Source: Lagopus muta (lineage: Eukaryota > Chordata > Aves > Galliformes > Phasianidae). Taken from it: a stretch of DNA of 64,000 nt. Positions 40,497 through 51,000 of the stretch are shown here, in pieces. Every line of letters starts with the position of its first letter. Position 1 is the first letter of the stretch. The translations under genes were made by a program, and so were the position numbers. The notes under the pieces were generated by a model. The model was not told the DNA's origin, did not search any database, and saw nothing but the letters and a program-made list of their open reading frames with translations. Where the stretch lies: assembly GCF_023343835.1 (NCBI RefSeq), contig NC_064436.1, positions 70,733,545 to 70,797,544 on the forward strand. The letters are read 5' to 3'.

Positions 40497-41625
40497 ACAC
40501 AGAATCACAGCATCACAGAATGGCCGGGGCTGGAAGGGACCCCAAGGATCACGAAGCTCCAACCCCCTGCTGCATGCAGGGCCACCAACCTCCACGTTTA
40601 ATGCTGAACCAGGCTGCCCAGGGCCCCATCCAACCTGGCCTTGAACACCTCCAAGGACGGGGCATCACAGCCTCTCTGGCAGCTGTTCCAGCCCCTCACA
40701 GCTCTCTGGGTAAAGAATTTCCCCCTGATGTCCGACCTCAATCTCCCCTCCCTCAACTTCAAGCCATTTCCCCTCATCCTGCAGATATCAACCCTTTCAC
40801 AGAGTTGATTCCCCTCCCCTCTGCAGGCTCCCTTTAGGTATTGAAAGGCTGCACTGAGGTCACCCTGCAGCTTCTCTCCTCCATGCTGAACAGCCCAGCT
40901 CCCTCAGCCTGTCCTCACAGTGGAGCTGCTGCAGCCCCCTGCTCATCTTTGTGGCCCCTCTCCAACAGCCCCCTGTCTTTCTTGTACTGTGGGCTCCAAA
41001 CTTGGACGCAGTGCTGCAGATGGGGCCTCCCAAGAGCAGAGCAGAGGGGGACGATCACCTCCCTGTCCCTGCTGGCCGCCCCTCTGCTGATGGAGCCCAG
41101 GATCCCATTTGCTTTCCGAGCTGCAGGAGCTGCACTGCTGCCTCATAGGAAGTTTTTCATCCATCAGGACCCCCAGGTCCTTCTCTGCAGGGCTGCTTTG
41201 AAGCTCCGCTCCATCCAGCCTGTATGGATGCCTGGGATTCCTCTGGCCCAAGTGCAAAACTCTGCACTTTGCCGTGTTGAACCTCACCAGGTTCACCTGG
41301 TTTCACCTTTCCAGCCTCTCCAGGTCCCTCTGCATGGCATCCCTTCCTTCAACCGTGTCGACTGCACCGCTCAGCTGGGTGTCATCAGCAAATTGCTGAG
41401 GGTGCACTCAATTCCTACATTGCTGTCATTGATAAAGATGTTAAAGAGCACCAACACAGAGCCCTGGGGGACGCCGCTCGTTACCGGCCTCCACCTGGAC
41501 ACAGAGCCATTGCTGAGCACCCTCTGTCTGCGGCCTTTCAACCAGTTTCTTATCCATCGAGTGGTTCCACCCATCAAATCCACATCCCTCCAATTTGGAG
41601 ATGAGGATGTGGTGGGAGACGTGTG
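40497..41625 (-). mobile_element. CR1 LINE fragment, - strand (copy 1)
   Basis: About 1.1 kb of CR1 in antisense: 3' end at ATCACAGAATGGCCGGGGCT, then 3'UTR, and ORF2 reverse-transcriptase stretches [53 protein letters not shown] and RFNTAKCRVLHLGQRN. It is 5'-truncated, with frame breaks between blocks. It is inserted just 3' of the truncated NAT8-like remnant and shared by both tandem copies. Confidence 0.95.
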
Positions 41626-41838
41626 TCCTGGCTGTGCCCATGTGTGGCTTCGTGCCTCCATGTGGCTCATGCCCATGCCGTGAGCTCAGCCCAGCACGGC
41701 TCCTCCGTAGCCCGGCATGGGGTCACCGCACTGCAGCCGCACACTGTCGGTGCTGGGGGGCTTTTGGGGGCCTGCTGGACCTCTTGCTGTGCCCCCACCA
41801 GCACTGCTGTGCTGTGTCAGTGCAGTGTGGGCAGGGGA

Positions 41839-42025
41839 AGGCGGTTGGTGTGCGGGGCAGGAGGACATGGGGCAGTGGCTGGAGGTGGATGAACCTCACC
41901 GACATCCTCGGGGTCATCAGGCAGGGGCTGCAGCCCATCTGGATGCAGGGCAGTGGGTGCGGAGGCTAGAAGGGAGTCAGGCAGGTTTGCAAAGGCACCA
42001 TTTGATTGCAGGATGATGTGCTGGG
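41839..42025 (+). pseudogene. CPXM1 exon fragment (copy 1)
   Basis: GGCGGTTGGTGTGCGGGGCA onward to about 41946 aligns with most of CPXM1 exon 4 (33312-33419): it reads [17 protein letters not shown], then loses frame but keeps CATCCTCGGGGTCATCA and CCCATCTGGATG. A short match to the end of exon 6 (GTGCTGGGCTGTG) lies at about 42018. It is a broken piece of a second CPXM1-like gene, or captured exons. Confidence 0.8.
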
Positions 42026-42649
42026 CTGTGACCCACGGGATCCTCATCCCATGTGGCTGAGCTGTGTGCACGGTGCCCCACGGGGATCCGCATCCCGTTT
42101 GGATGAGCCGTGCTGGTGAACCCCTATGGGGACACGGGGACCCCTGTGCCATGAGGCTGAGCTGTGTGGACCGAGACCCACGGGGATCCTCATCCCATGT
42201 GGGTGAGCCATACGGACGTCCCATGGCACCCTCATCCCATGTAGCTGAGCCCTGTGGGCGATGCCCCACGAGGACCCTCATACCACACGGCTGAGCCTCG
42301 CTGGTGACACCCTATGGGGACACGGGGACCCTTGTGCTGCGTGGTGCCAGGCTGGGGACGTGCCCCCCACCCCCACCCCCAGCCCTGCTGCTTCTCAGTC
42401 CCGGGGGGGGGGGCTCAACCTCCCTGGGGAGCCTCAAAAACCCAACGCCCCCCAGCTGAGCTGGGACCCACACAGGGACCCGGGCCGTGTCCCCTCGCTG
42501 AGCTGGGGTCGGATTCGTGCCTGATCCCCTTAACGCTGCGATGATCAAAGAACATCGGAGCGCTGCCCGCGGGGTCAGTGTCTGCTTACCCATCTCCCCA
42601 CCCCGCCTTCCCCGCTGCTCCTTCGGCAGTGACGGCCTTTGCTCGTCGG

Positions 42650-43560
42650 TTTAAAGGTGCTGAGCCCTGTTACGCACGGCGAACCCGCAGCGCAGCACTC
42701 CCGCAGCTGGGCAAAGCCACCGGGGGGGCGGACGTGGGGCTGGGGGCTCGCAGCTCCCCGTGGGCCGAACTCCCCCCGCCGCCCGAGCATCGCTCGCTGC
42801 GCTGCGCTCGACCCCGGTCCCCACGGGGGCGCTGCGGGATCCCGGCTGCTCGCGGGGCTGCGGGCCCGGCTCGGTGCTGCGGGACCGCCGCTGCCCGTCC
42901 GCCGCTGCCCGGCCCTGCGCACCGGTAAGGGAAGCGGAGGGGTGCGGGATCCGGCGGCGGAGCGGCTGCTGGAGGGGGGAAGGGAAAGGAGAGCGGGGGG
43001 CGGTGCGGGACGGCGCTCGGGCTGCGCGGAGCCACGCACACGTCGTGCGGGGCGCACCGGGGGGCGGCGGAGCTGAGGGAAGCCCGGGTCCGGCTGCGGG
43101 GTCTCCGGTAGGGCAGCGCTGGGCCCCGGCGGGACCCCGGGGCTGCGGCATCCCCGGGCTCGGCCCCGTCGGCGGCTCCCGACCTCGGCACGGGCTCTGA
43201 ATGCCGGGCGCTGAAGCGGCTCGGCCCCCCCGCGAGCGCGGGCACAAAGCCCAGCAGTTCCTCGTTGCTTGCAGCGCGTGCTGCCTCTCCCGTGCCCCTT
43301 TGCCCCCGTTGCAATCCTTCGGTGCCCGCTTCCCTCCCCGTGCCCCTTTGCCCCCGCCGTCACCGCCAGCTCCTGTCTGGGCAGCGCTGCTTCCCCCCTC
43401 GTCCCACCCTGCAGCCCTCAGGGCTTTGGGCACCCCGGGCCCTGCTGCCTCCTCCCGTCTCTGTTCTCCAGCCTCATCTGCTTCTATCTCATCCATTACC
43501 GCCTCGAGCTGCCCGGCTGCCCATAGGGCCTTCCCTGTTCCTTTAGCGCTGAGAAATAAA
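42650..43560 (+). pseudogene. Truncated NAT8-like copy 2
   Basis: Same organisation as copy 1: TTTAAAGG at 42650, exon 1 donor at 42924/42925, remnant LICFYLIHYRLELPGCP with TAG at 43524-43526, AATAAA at 43555-43560. Exon 1 is about 106 bases longer than in copy 1. The extra block is also present in the exon 1 of gene B, so copy 1 probably lost it. Confidence 0.85.
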
Positions 43561-43601
43561 CAGAGACCATGGGAAGGGTGTGATGAGTGTGCCATGGATG
43601 T

Positions 43602-44730
43602 ACACAGAATCACAGCATCACAGAATGGCCGGGGCTGGAAGGGACCCCAAGGATCACGAAGCTCCAACCCCCTGCTGCATGCAGGGCCACCAACCTCCAC
43701 GTTTAATGCTGAACCAGGCTGCCCAGGGCCCCATCCAACCTGGCCTTGAACACCTCCAAGGACGGGGCATCACAGCCTCTCTGGCAGCTGTTCCAGCCCC
43801 TCACAGCTCTCTGGGTAAAGAATTTCCCCCTGATGTCCGACCTCAATCTCCCCTCCCTCAACTTCAAGCCATTTCCCCTCATCCTGCAGATATCAACCCT
43901 TTCACAGAGTTGATTCCCCTCCCCTCTGCAGGCTCCCTTTAGGTATTGAAAGGCTGCACTGAGGTCACCCTGCAGCTTCTCTCCTCCATGCTGAACAGCC
44001 CAGCTCCCTCAGCCTGTCCTCACAGTGGAGCTGCTGCAGCCCCCTGCTCATCTTTGTGGCCCCTCTCCAACAGCCCCCTGTCTTTCTTGTACTGTGGGCT
44101 CCAAACTTGGACGCAGTGCTGCAGATGGGGCCTCCCAAGAGCAGAGCAGAGGGGGACGATCACCTCCCTGTCCCTGCTGGCCGCCCCTCTGCTGATGGAG
44201 CCCAGGATCCCATTTGCTTTCCGAGCTGCAGGAGCTGCACTGCTGCCTCATAGCAAGTTTTTCATCCATCAGGACCCCCAGGTCCTTCTCTGCAGGGCTG
44301 CTTTGAAGCTCCGCTCCATCCAGCCTGTATGGATGCCTGGGATTCCTCTGGCCCAAGTGCAAAACTCTGCACTTTGCCGTGTTGAACCTCACCAGGTTCA
44401 CCTGGTTTCACCTTTCCAGCCTCTCCAGGTCCCTCTGCATGGCATCCCTTCCTTCAACCGTGTCGACTGCACCGCTCAGCTGGGTGTCATCAGCAAATTG
44501 CTGAGGGTGCACTCAATTCCTACATTGCTGTCATTGATAAAGATGTTAAAGAGCACCAACACAGAGCCCTGGGGGACGCCGCTCGTTACCGGCCTCCACC
44601 TGGACACAGAGCCATTGCTGAGCACCCTCTGTCTGCGGCCTTTCAACCAGTTTCTTATCCATCGAGTGGTTCCACCCATCAAATCCACATCCCTCCAATT
44701 TGGAGATGAGGATGTGGTGGGAGACGTGTG
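43602..44730 (-). mobile_element. CR1 LINE fragment, - strand (copy 2)
   Basis: The 3105-bp-offset twin of the CR1 at 40497-41625, with only isolated base differences (one changes P to A in the [10 protein letters not shown] segment). It was therefore inserted before the tandem duplication. Confidence 0.95.
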
Positions 44731-44943
44731 TCCTGGCTGTGCCCATGTGTGGCTTCGTGCCTCCATGTGGCTCATGCCCACGCCGTGAGCTCAGCCCAGC
44801 ACGGCTCCTCCGTAGCCCGGCATGGGGTCACCGCACTGCAGCCGCACACTGTCGGTGCTGGGGGGCTTTTGGGGGCCTGCTGGACCTCTTGCTGTGCCCC
44901 CACCAGCACTGCTGTGCTGTGTCAGTGCAGTGTGGGCAGGGGA

Positions 44944-45130
44944 AGGCGGTTGGTGTGCGGGGCAGGAGGACATGGGGCAGTGGCTGGAGGTGGATGAACC
45001 TCACCGACATCCTCGGGGTCATCAGGCAGGGGCTGCAGCCCATCTGGATGCAGGGCAGTGGGTGCGGAGGCTAGAAGGGAGTCAGGCAGGTTTGCAAAGG
45101 CACCATTTGATTGCAGGATGATGTGCTGGG
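44944..45130 (+). pseudogene. CPXM1 exon fragment (copy 2)
   Basis: Exact-offset duplicate of 41839-42025; same frame loss after [17 protein letters not shown]. Confidence 0.8.
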
Positions 45131-45654
45131 CTGTGACCCACGGGATCCTCATCCCATGTGGCTGAGCTGTGTGCACGGTGCCCCACGGGGATCCGCATCC
45201 CGTTTGGATGAGCCGTGCTGGTGAACCCCTATGGGGACACGGGGACCCCTGTGCCATGAGGCTGAGCTGTGTGGACCGAGACCCACGGGGATCCTCATCC
45301 CATGTGGGTGAGCCATACGGACGTCCCATGGCACCCTCATCCCATGTAGCTGAGCCCTGTGGGCGATGCCCCACGAGGACCCTCATACCACACGGCTGAG
45401 CCTCGCTGGTGACACCCTATGGGGACACGGGGACCCTTGTGCTGCGTGGTGCCAGGCTGGGGACGTGCCCCCCACCCCCACCCCCAGCCCTGCTGCTTCT
45501 CAGTCCCGGGGGGGGGGGCTCAACCTCCCTGGGGAGCCTCAAAAACCCAACGCCCCCCAGCTGAGCTGGGACCCACACAGGGACCCGGGCCGTGTCCCCT
45601 CGCTGAGCTGGGGTCGGATTCGTGCCTGATCCCCTTAACGCTGCGATGATCAAA

Positions 45655-45775
45655 GAACATCGGAGCGCTGCCCGCGGGGGCGCTGCGGGATCCCGGCTGC
45701 TCGCGGGGCTGCGGGCCCGGCTCGGTGCTGCGGGACCGCCGCTGCCCGTCCGCCGCTGCCCGGCCCTGCGCACCG
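45655..45775 (+). other. Probable noncoding exon 1 of NAT8-like gene B
   Basis: Matches exon 1 of the truncated copies, ending at the donor CACCG/GTAAGG (45775/45776). A 254-base segment that holds TTTAAAGG and the first part of exon 1 in copies 1 and 2 is absent here; the sequence jumps from the gene A-type tail (AGAACATCGGAGCGCTGCCC) straight into mid-exon. Confidence 0.55.
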
Positions 45776-46454
45776 GTAAGGGAAGCGGAGGGGTGCGGGA
45801 TCCGGCGGCGGAGCGGCTGCTGGAGGGGGGAAGGGAAAGGAGAGCGGGGGGCGGTGCGGGACGGCGCTCGGGCTGCGCGGAGCCACGCACACGTCGTGCG
45901 GGGCGCACCGGGGGGCGGCGGAGCTGAGGGAAGCCCGGGTCCGGCTGCGGGGTCTCCGGTAGGGCAGCGCTGGGCCCCGGCGGGACCCCGGGGCTGCGGC
46001 ATCCCCGGGCTCGGCCCCGTCGGCGGCTCCCGACCTCGGCGCGGGCTCTGAATGCCGGGCGCTGAAGCGGCTCGGCCCCCCCGCGAGCGCGGGCACAAAG
46101 CCCAGCAGTTCCTCGTTGCTTGCAGCGCGTGCTGCCTCGCCCGTGACCCTTTGCCCCCGTTGCAATCCTTCGGTGCCCGCTTCCCTCCCCGTGCCCCTTT
46201 GCCCCCGCCGTCACCGCCGGCTCCTGTCTGGGCAGCGCTGCTTCTCCCCTCGTCCACCCCGGGCCCTGCTGCCTCCTCCTGTGTCCCGACCAGGGGATGG
46301 CAGAGGGAGCTTCTCCAGAGCCCCCCCGGGAAGGGAGACCTGCAGCCCCCTGCCTGCTGCTCCTCCTTCCTGCCCAGAGACCCCCTGGCACAGCTACACC
46401 TGCAGCCCTGAGCTCACTTGGCTGCTCCAAGTGCTTGGGATTGAGGCACAGATT

Positions 46455-46660
46455 GCTTAGAGAGGTGTTGGGTGCCCCATCCCTGGTGACATTCAGGTCA
46501 GGCTGGAGTGGCTCTGAGCGCCTGATGGAGCTGCGGGTGGCCCTGTTCTTTGGGAGGGGGTTGAACCATCCTCTGGCTTCTGTGAAGGTCCCTTCCAGCT
46601 CAAACCACAATGCGACTCTATGAAGGTTCCCTCCAACCCCAACCATTCTCTGCTTCTGAC
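46455..46660 (+). mobile_element. CR1 LINE 3' end, + strand
   Basis: AGAGGTGTTGGGTGCCCCAT, GTCAGGCTGGAGTGGCTCTG and GGTCCCTTCCAGCTCAAACC are CR1 3'UTR sequence. A second partial 3' end (GAAGGTTCCCTCCAACCCCA) follows from 46621. The gene B acceptor (ending 46666) lies immediately after. Confidence 0.8.
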
Positions 46661-46678
46661 CTGCAGGCCCCAGTGCCC

Positions 46679-47350
46679 ATGGCTCCGTACCGCATCCGGC
46701 TGTACCGCGACGAGGACTACGCTGCCGTGCGCTCCCTGTTTGCCCATGGCATCATCGAGCACGCCCCGGCCATCTACAGGCATATGCTGCGCTCCACGCG
46801 GGTGCAGCTGGGGCTGCTGGCCCTGTTCACGGCCGTGCGTGCCGCAGCTGGCAGCTGGCTGCTGGCACTGGCAGCCGTGGCGCTGGTGCTGGCGGCCGCC
46901 TGGCCCGTGATGCGCTCCTTCAGCACGTCCTACGTGCAGGAGGCGCTGATCACTGATCTGTGCGACATCGACAGCAGCTACATGCGGGCGCCCGACTCCT
47001 GCTTCTGGGTGGTGGAGGCCGACGGGGCGGTGGTGGGAATGGTGGCTGTGGCCCCGCCACAGGACCCGGCTCAGCGCGGGGAGGCCCTGGAGCTGAAGCG
47101 GATGTCGGTCAGCAAGAATCACCGCGGCCACGGCATCTCCAAGGCGCTGTGCGGGGAGGTGCTGCGCTTCGCCCAGGCGCGGGGCTACAGAGCTGTGACG
47201 CTGTACACCTCCATAGTGCAGGTGGTGGCTCAGCGGCTGTACGAGAAGCAGGGCTTCAGGAAGGTGGGTGCCAGCAGCCCCTCGCTGCTTGCCAGCCTGA
47301 TCTCCTTCCAGATCTTCTATTACCGCCTCGAGCTGCCCGGCCGCCCATAG
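46679..47350 (+). CDS. NAT8-family N-acetyltransferase, gene B
   Basis: A 223-residue single-exon frame starting MAPYRIRLYRDEDYAAVRSL and ending YYRLELPGRP. It has the same plan as gene A: RIRLYRDEDY N-terminus, hydrophobic membrane segment (about 38-78), then a GNAT domain with SVSKNHRGHGISKAL (acetyl-CoA loop) and RLYEKQGFRKVG. The start is chosen at 46679, 12 bases after the acceptor CTGACCTGCAG; an in-frame ATG at 46610 lies in the intron inside CR1-derived sequence. AATAAA at 47379-47384. It is the full-length version of the two gutted copies upstream, whose surviving 18 codons match its C-terminus. Likely an ER membrane acetyltransferase; the substrate cannot be told. Confidence 0.92.
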   Translation: MAPYRIRLYRDEDYAAVRSLFAHGIIEHAPAIYRHMLRSTRVQLGLLALFTAVRAAAGSWLLALAAVALVLAAAWPVMRSFSTSYVQEALITDLCDIDSSYMRAPDSCFWVVEADGAVVGMVAVAPPQDPAQRGEALELKRMSVSKNHRGHGISKALCGEVLRFAQARGYRAVTLYTSIVQVVAQRLYEKQGFRKVGASSPSLLASLISFQIFYYRLELPGRP

Positions 47351-47399
47351 CGCCTTCCCTGTTCCTGTAGCACTGAGAAATAAAGAGAGACTGTGGGAA

Positions 47400-47810
47400 G
47401 GGTGTGATGAGCGTGTTGTGGATGCCATGTGGCCGTTCCTGTGTGCAGCGCCGTGCCTCCACGTGGCCCCTCACCGTGAGCTCGGCCCAGCATGGCACTG
47501 TGCTGCTCTGTCCATCCCCAGGGCCTGCCCAGCCCAGCACAGCATCACTGCCCCATGGCTGCCCACAGTCGGTGCTTTTGGGGTCCGCTGGGCCTCACAC
47601 TGTGCCCCCACCAGCAGCGCTGTGGTGTGTCAGTGTGGAGCTGCAGGGCAGGGCCTGTGGGTGGCAGGAACACTGCTGTCCCAGAACGTAGGAACAGATT
47701 CCCACTGAGCTCCGTGCACAGGGGTGTGAGTGGGGACGGGGGGTGTGAGCTGGTGGTTGGGTGAGACCGTCTGCAGGACACGGGCTGGGGACAGGAGGGG
47801 ACGGAGCCTG
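47400..47810. other. Flank shared with the NAT8-like duplications
   Basis: CACAGTCGGTGCTTTTGGGG and TGTGCCCCCACCAGCAGCGC match 41740-41830, so this is the ancestral 3' flank before the CR1 inserted in the upstream copies. No gene is seen before the VPS16 promoter. Confidence 0.6.
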
Positions 47811-47840
47811 CGCTGGGATGGCGGCGGCGACGGCCTTACT

Positions 47841-47981
47841 CAAGATGGCGGCGTTTCCCCTTCCTTCTGGTCTTGCCCTCACTCAAGATGGCGGCGTTTC
47901 CTCTTCCCTCTGGTCCTGCCCTCACTCAAAATGGCGGCGCTTCCCCTTCCCTCTGGTCCTGCCCTCGCTCAAGATGGCGGC
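47841..47981 (+). promoter_or_regulatory. VPS16: VPS16 promoter: four tandem YY1-type sites, 43-bp period
   Basis: CAAGATGGCGGC occurs at 47841-47852, 47884-47895, 47927-47938 (as CAAAATGGCGGC) and 47970-47981, exactly 43 bases apart, separated by pyrimidine-rich TTTCCCCTTCCYTCTGGT. AAGATGGCGGC is the consensus for YY1. The last copy lies 107 bases before the VPS16 ATG. No TATA box is present. Confidence 0.75.
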
Positions 47982-48087
47982 CGCCGTAGCGTCGGTCGTC
48001 ACGGAGAGGGCGGAAGCGCAGCTGAATTGAACCCAGCCGAGCCGAGCTGAGCGGAGTCGCCGGGAGGGCTCGGCCCCGGCCGGCACC

Positions 48088-51000
48088 ATGGACTGCTACA
48101 CGGCCAACTGGAACCCGCTGGGCGAAGAGGCCTTCTACCGGTGAGGGGGGGTTGAGCCTCGTGGGGGCGATCTGGGCCTTGTGAGGCAGGTCTGGGGCCT
48201 GGGCGTGGGGGGTCCCGGGGCCCGGTGCAGGGCTAGGATTTGTTCAGGGCTCCGGGCCCTAGCACTCCCCCTTATTGCTCTGCACTGTCCGTGTGTCTGT
48301 TCGTCTGTCTGCTCACCTGCCCGCAGCAAGTTCGAGCTGTACACCATGGAGTGGGGCCTGAAGGAGGAGCTGCGGGACTGCTTGGTGGCAGCTGCCCCGT
48401 ACGGCGGGCCCATAGGTAGGGCCGGGACCCCGCGGGGCCGGGCGGGACGGTGCGCCTAACAATGGCCGGGGGGCCGCAGCCGGCTCAGGGGCCGCCCCGT
48501 TCCAACCGCAGCTCTGCTGAAGAACAACGCCAGGAAGGAGAAATCCCCCAGCGCCCGCCCGCTGCTGGAGATCTACTCGGCCTCGGGGCTGCTCCTGGCC
48601 AGCGTCCCGGTGAGTGCCTGAGCGGGGCTGGCGGAATCCAGCTGCGCGGGGTCTGCTGCCACCCCGTCCCCAAGGCTGTGCCCCGTGCCCTTCCTAGAGG
48701 TGCGCGATGTTCATTGAGATGGCCCTGCCCTGGCCGTGGCCCTTGGAGGATGCTGAGCTGAGCCCCTGGTGGCACTGAGCCTTGGGTGGGAGGGTGGCTG
48801 TGGAGCTCTGTGTGCCCAGAGTTTCCACCTGGTGCTGCAGGTTCGTGGCTGGGCTGTGAGACCGGCCGCCACCTCAGCCTGTGTGCCTTGGGGCAGCTCC
48901 TCTGGGCTGTCTGCAGGGATGCACAGTGCTGCCATGCGTCCTCAGCACCTCCAGCTTTCAGGAGTCACCACTGTGCAGTTCTTGCAGCCCCTGAAAGCTT
49001 CGGTTCGGCAGCTGCTCAAAAGCAGCGCTGCGTTGCAAGGGTGCTGGGAGTCTGCAGGGAGAGGGAGGCACCCAGACTGGGAAGAAGAGCACGGGGTGGG
49101 GATGGGGAAAGCAGCGCTGGAGCTGTGGGAGTGTCCTCCCTTACCAATGTCTAGAGCTGGGGAAGATACAGGAGGGGTAACCCTTGGCGGCCAGGAGGTG
49201 AGCAGCAGACACTGATCAGTTTCCTGCTTGCAGTGGAAGAGCGGCCAGCTGGTGCAGCTGGGCTGGACAGCCAGCGAGGACCTGCTGTGCATCCAGGAGG
49301 ATGGCACTGTTCTCATCTACAACCTCTTCTGCGAGTTCAAGCGTCACTTCAGCATGGGCAATGTGAGTGGGGCAGGGAAAGAAGGGCTGGGGACTCGTCA
49401 CCGTGAGGTCCACACAGTTGGATTTGTGCGTTGGAGAAGTGCTGCAAGGCCTCCCTGAATGATGCCAACCCAGTAGGGCCGAGAGCTCCCCCAGCCTCTC
49501 TGCAGAGCTCTTCCTTTGGGTGTGAGCTGTGTCCCACAAGCACAGGCGCACGACCTTTATCTGCTGGGATGCTGCTGGCTGCACGGCACAGGGCTGGGCC
49601 GTCCTCCCTGGGACAGTTTTGCCCCCAGAGCCCCGGTGCCTCTCTCCCAGCAGCATGGTGCCGTGCCCTGATGCCCCAACCTGGGCCCTTCTTCCCCATG
49701 GCACAGGAGGTGCTGCAGAACCACGTGCTGGAGGCGAAGGTCTTCCACACGGAGTACGGCACCGGCGTGGCCATCCTCACTGGAGCGCACCGCTTCTCGT
49801 TGACCACCAACATCGACGACCTGAAGCTGCGCAGGATGCCCGAGGTGCCAGGTGCGTCTCCTCCCCCGCTGCTCCTCGCTCTGCCTGGCACGGGGTCCTG
49901 ACGTTGGTCCCTGCAGGTCTGCAGAAGCCACCCTCCTGCTGGGCTGTGCTGACCCAGGACAGAGTGACCGTCGTCCTGCTGGCGGTCGGTCCAGACCTGT
50001 ACCTGCTGGACAACACCTCCTGCTCTGTGGTGGTGAGTGAAGCCACGGCAGCATCGATGGGGAGCGGGGCGATCTGCAGCTTCCAGTGCTTCCTGGTGGC
50101 TCCTTTCCCCACACCCTGGACAAAGCCATGGAGATGAGGCAGATGGAGCACAGCAGGGGACGGCCACGCTCTGCGCAGCTCTCAGCCCCTTTGTGCTGTG
50201 TCCCTGACCATCCCTGTCCTTTTCCTCACCCCAGACACCCCCTGGCATGAGCCCCTCCGCAGGGGCCTACCTGCAGATGGCCGTGTCCTTCAACTACCGC
50301 TGCCTGGCGCTCTTCACTGACACTGGCTACCTGTGGATGGGGTTGGCCACGCTCAAGGTGAGCGCCCCTTTCCCTCCCTGCCGCTTGGTGTCGGTGGGAG
50401 CCCGCCCTGCTCTGCGCTCCCCCACTGCCTCTCACAGACCTGATGGCATCCCAGCAGTTTCTCCTTACTTACCTGTGGATGCTGCAGCCCCATCCTGCTG
50501 CTGTTCACAGGCACCTGTGCTCTGCCATCAGAAAACCCACTCTTTTTGCACCCAGTTTTATACAACACTGCTCACTTTTTCCAAATCCACATTTTACTGG
50601 CCTTGTGTCTTCCGTTCTATGTCCAAATACCTCCCAAATAAACAGGCTGCTCCTAATTACTCTTTCCACACCAGATTCTGTTGCATCCATGCCTGAACTT
50701 GGTGGTTCTGATATTGTTTTGTAGCAGGCTCAGCCATATTACTGTAGCTGGCGTGGCCGCTCAGGTACAAGTGGTCCATTGTGGTTCACACTGGTGATGT
50801 GCTTGGTTGCCTTCCGTACTCTTTGAAGCACATCAACGTTCTTTGGACTTTGTTCATTATTTTGGTCTCAGTTGAGCACAAGCAACTTGCTTTATGTACC
50901 GGTGGGCTGCTTGCCAGAGCGGTGGCTGAAAGTTTACAATGACTGTTTGCATGAGTTGATAGTGATAGAACAAGGGGGAAACAGGGGAGGTTTAGGTTGG

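Larger units (their letters stand above)
39651..46283. repeat. Tandem segmental duplication, 3105-bp offset, two full copies and a partial third
   Basis: The unit from 39820 onward recurs with an exact offset of 3105 (for example 40096 and 43201, 40841 and 43946). The first two copies are almost identical over about 2.8 kb; a few single-base differences were noticed. Copy 2 has about 106 extra bases in exon 1. The third copy (45650-46283) lacks 254 bases at its start and then runs into NAT8-like gene B. The high identity means a very recent event or an assembly duplication. Confidence 0.93.
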
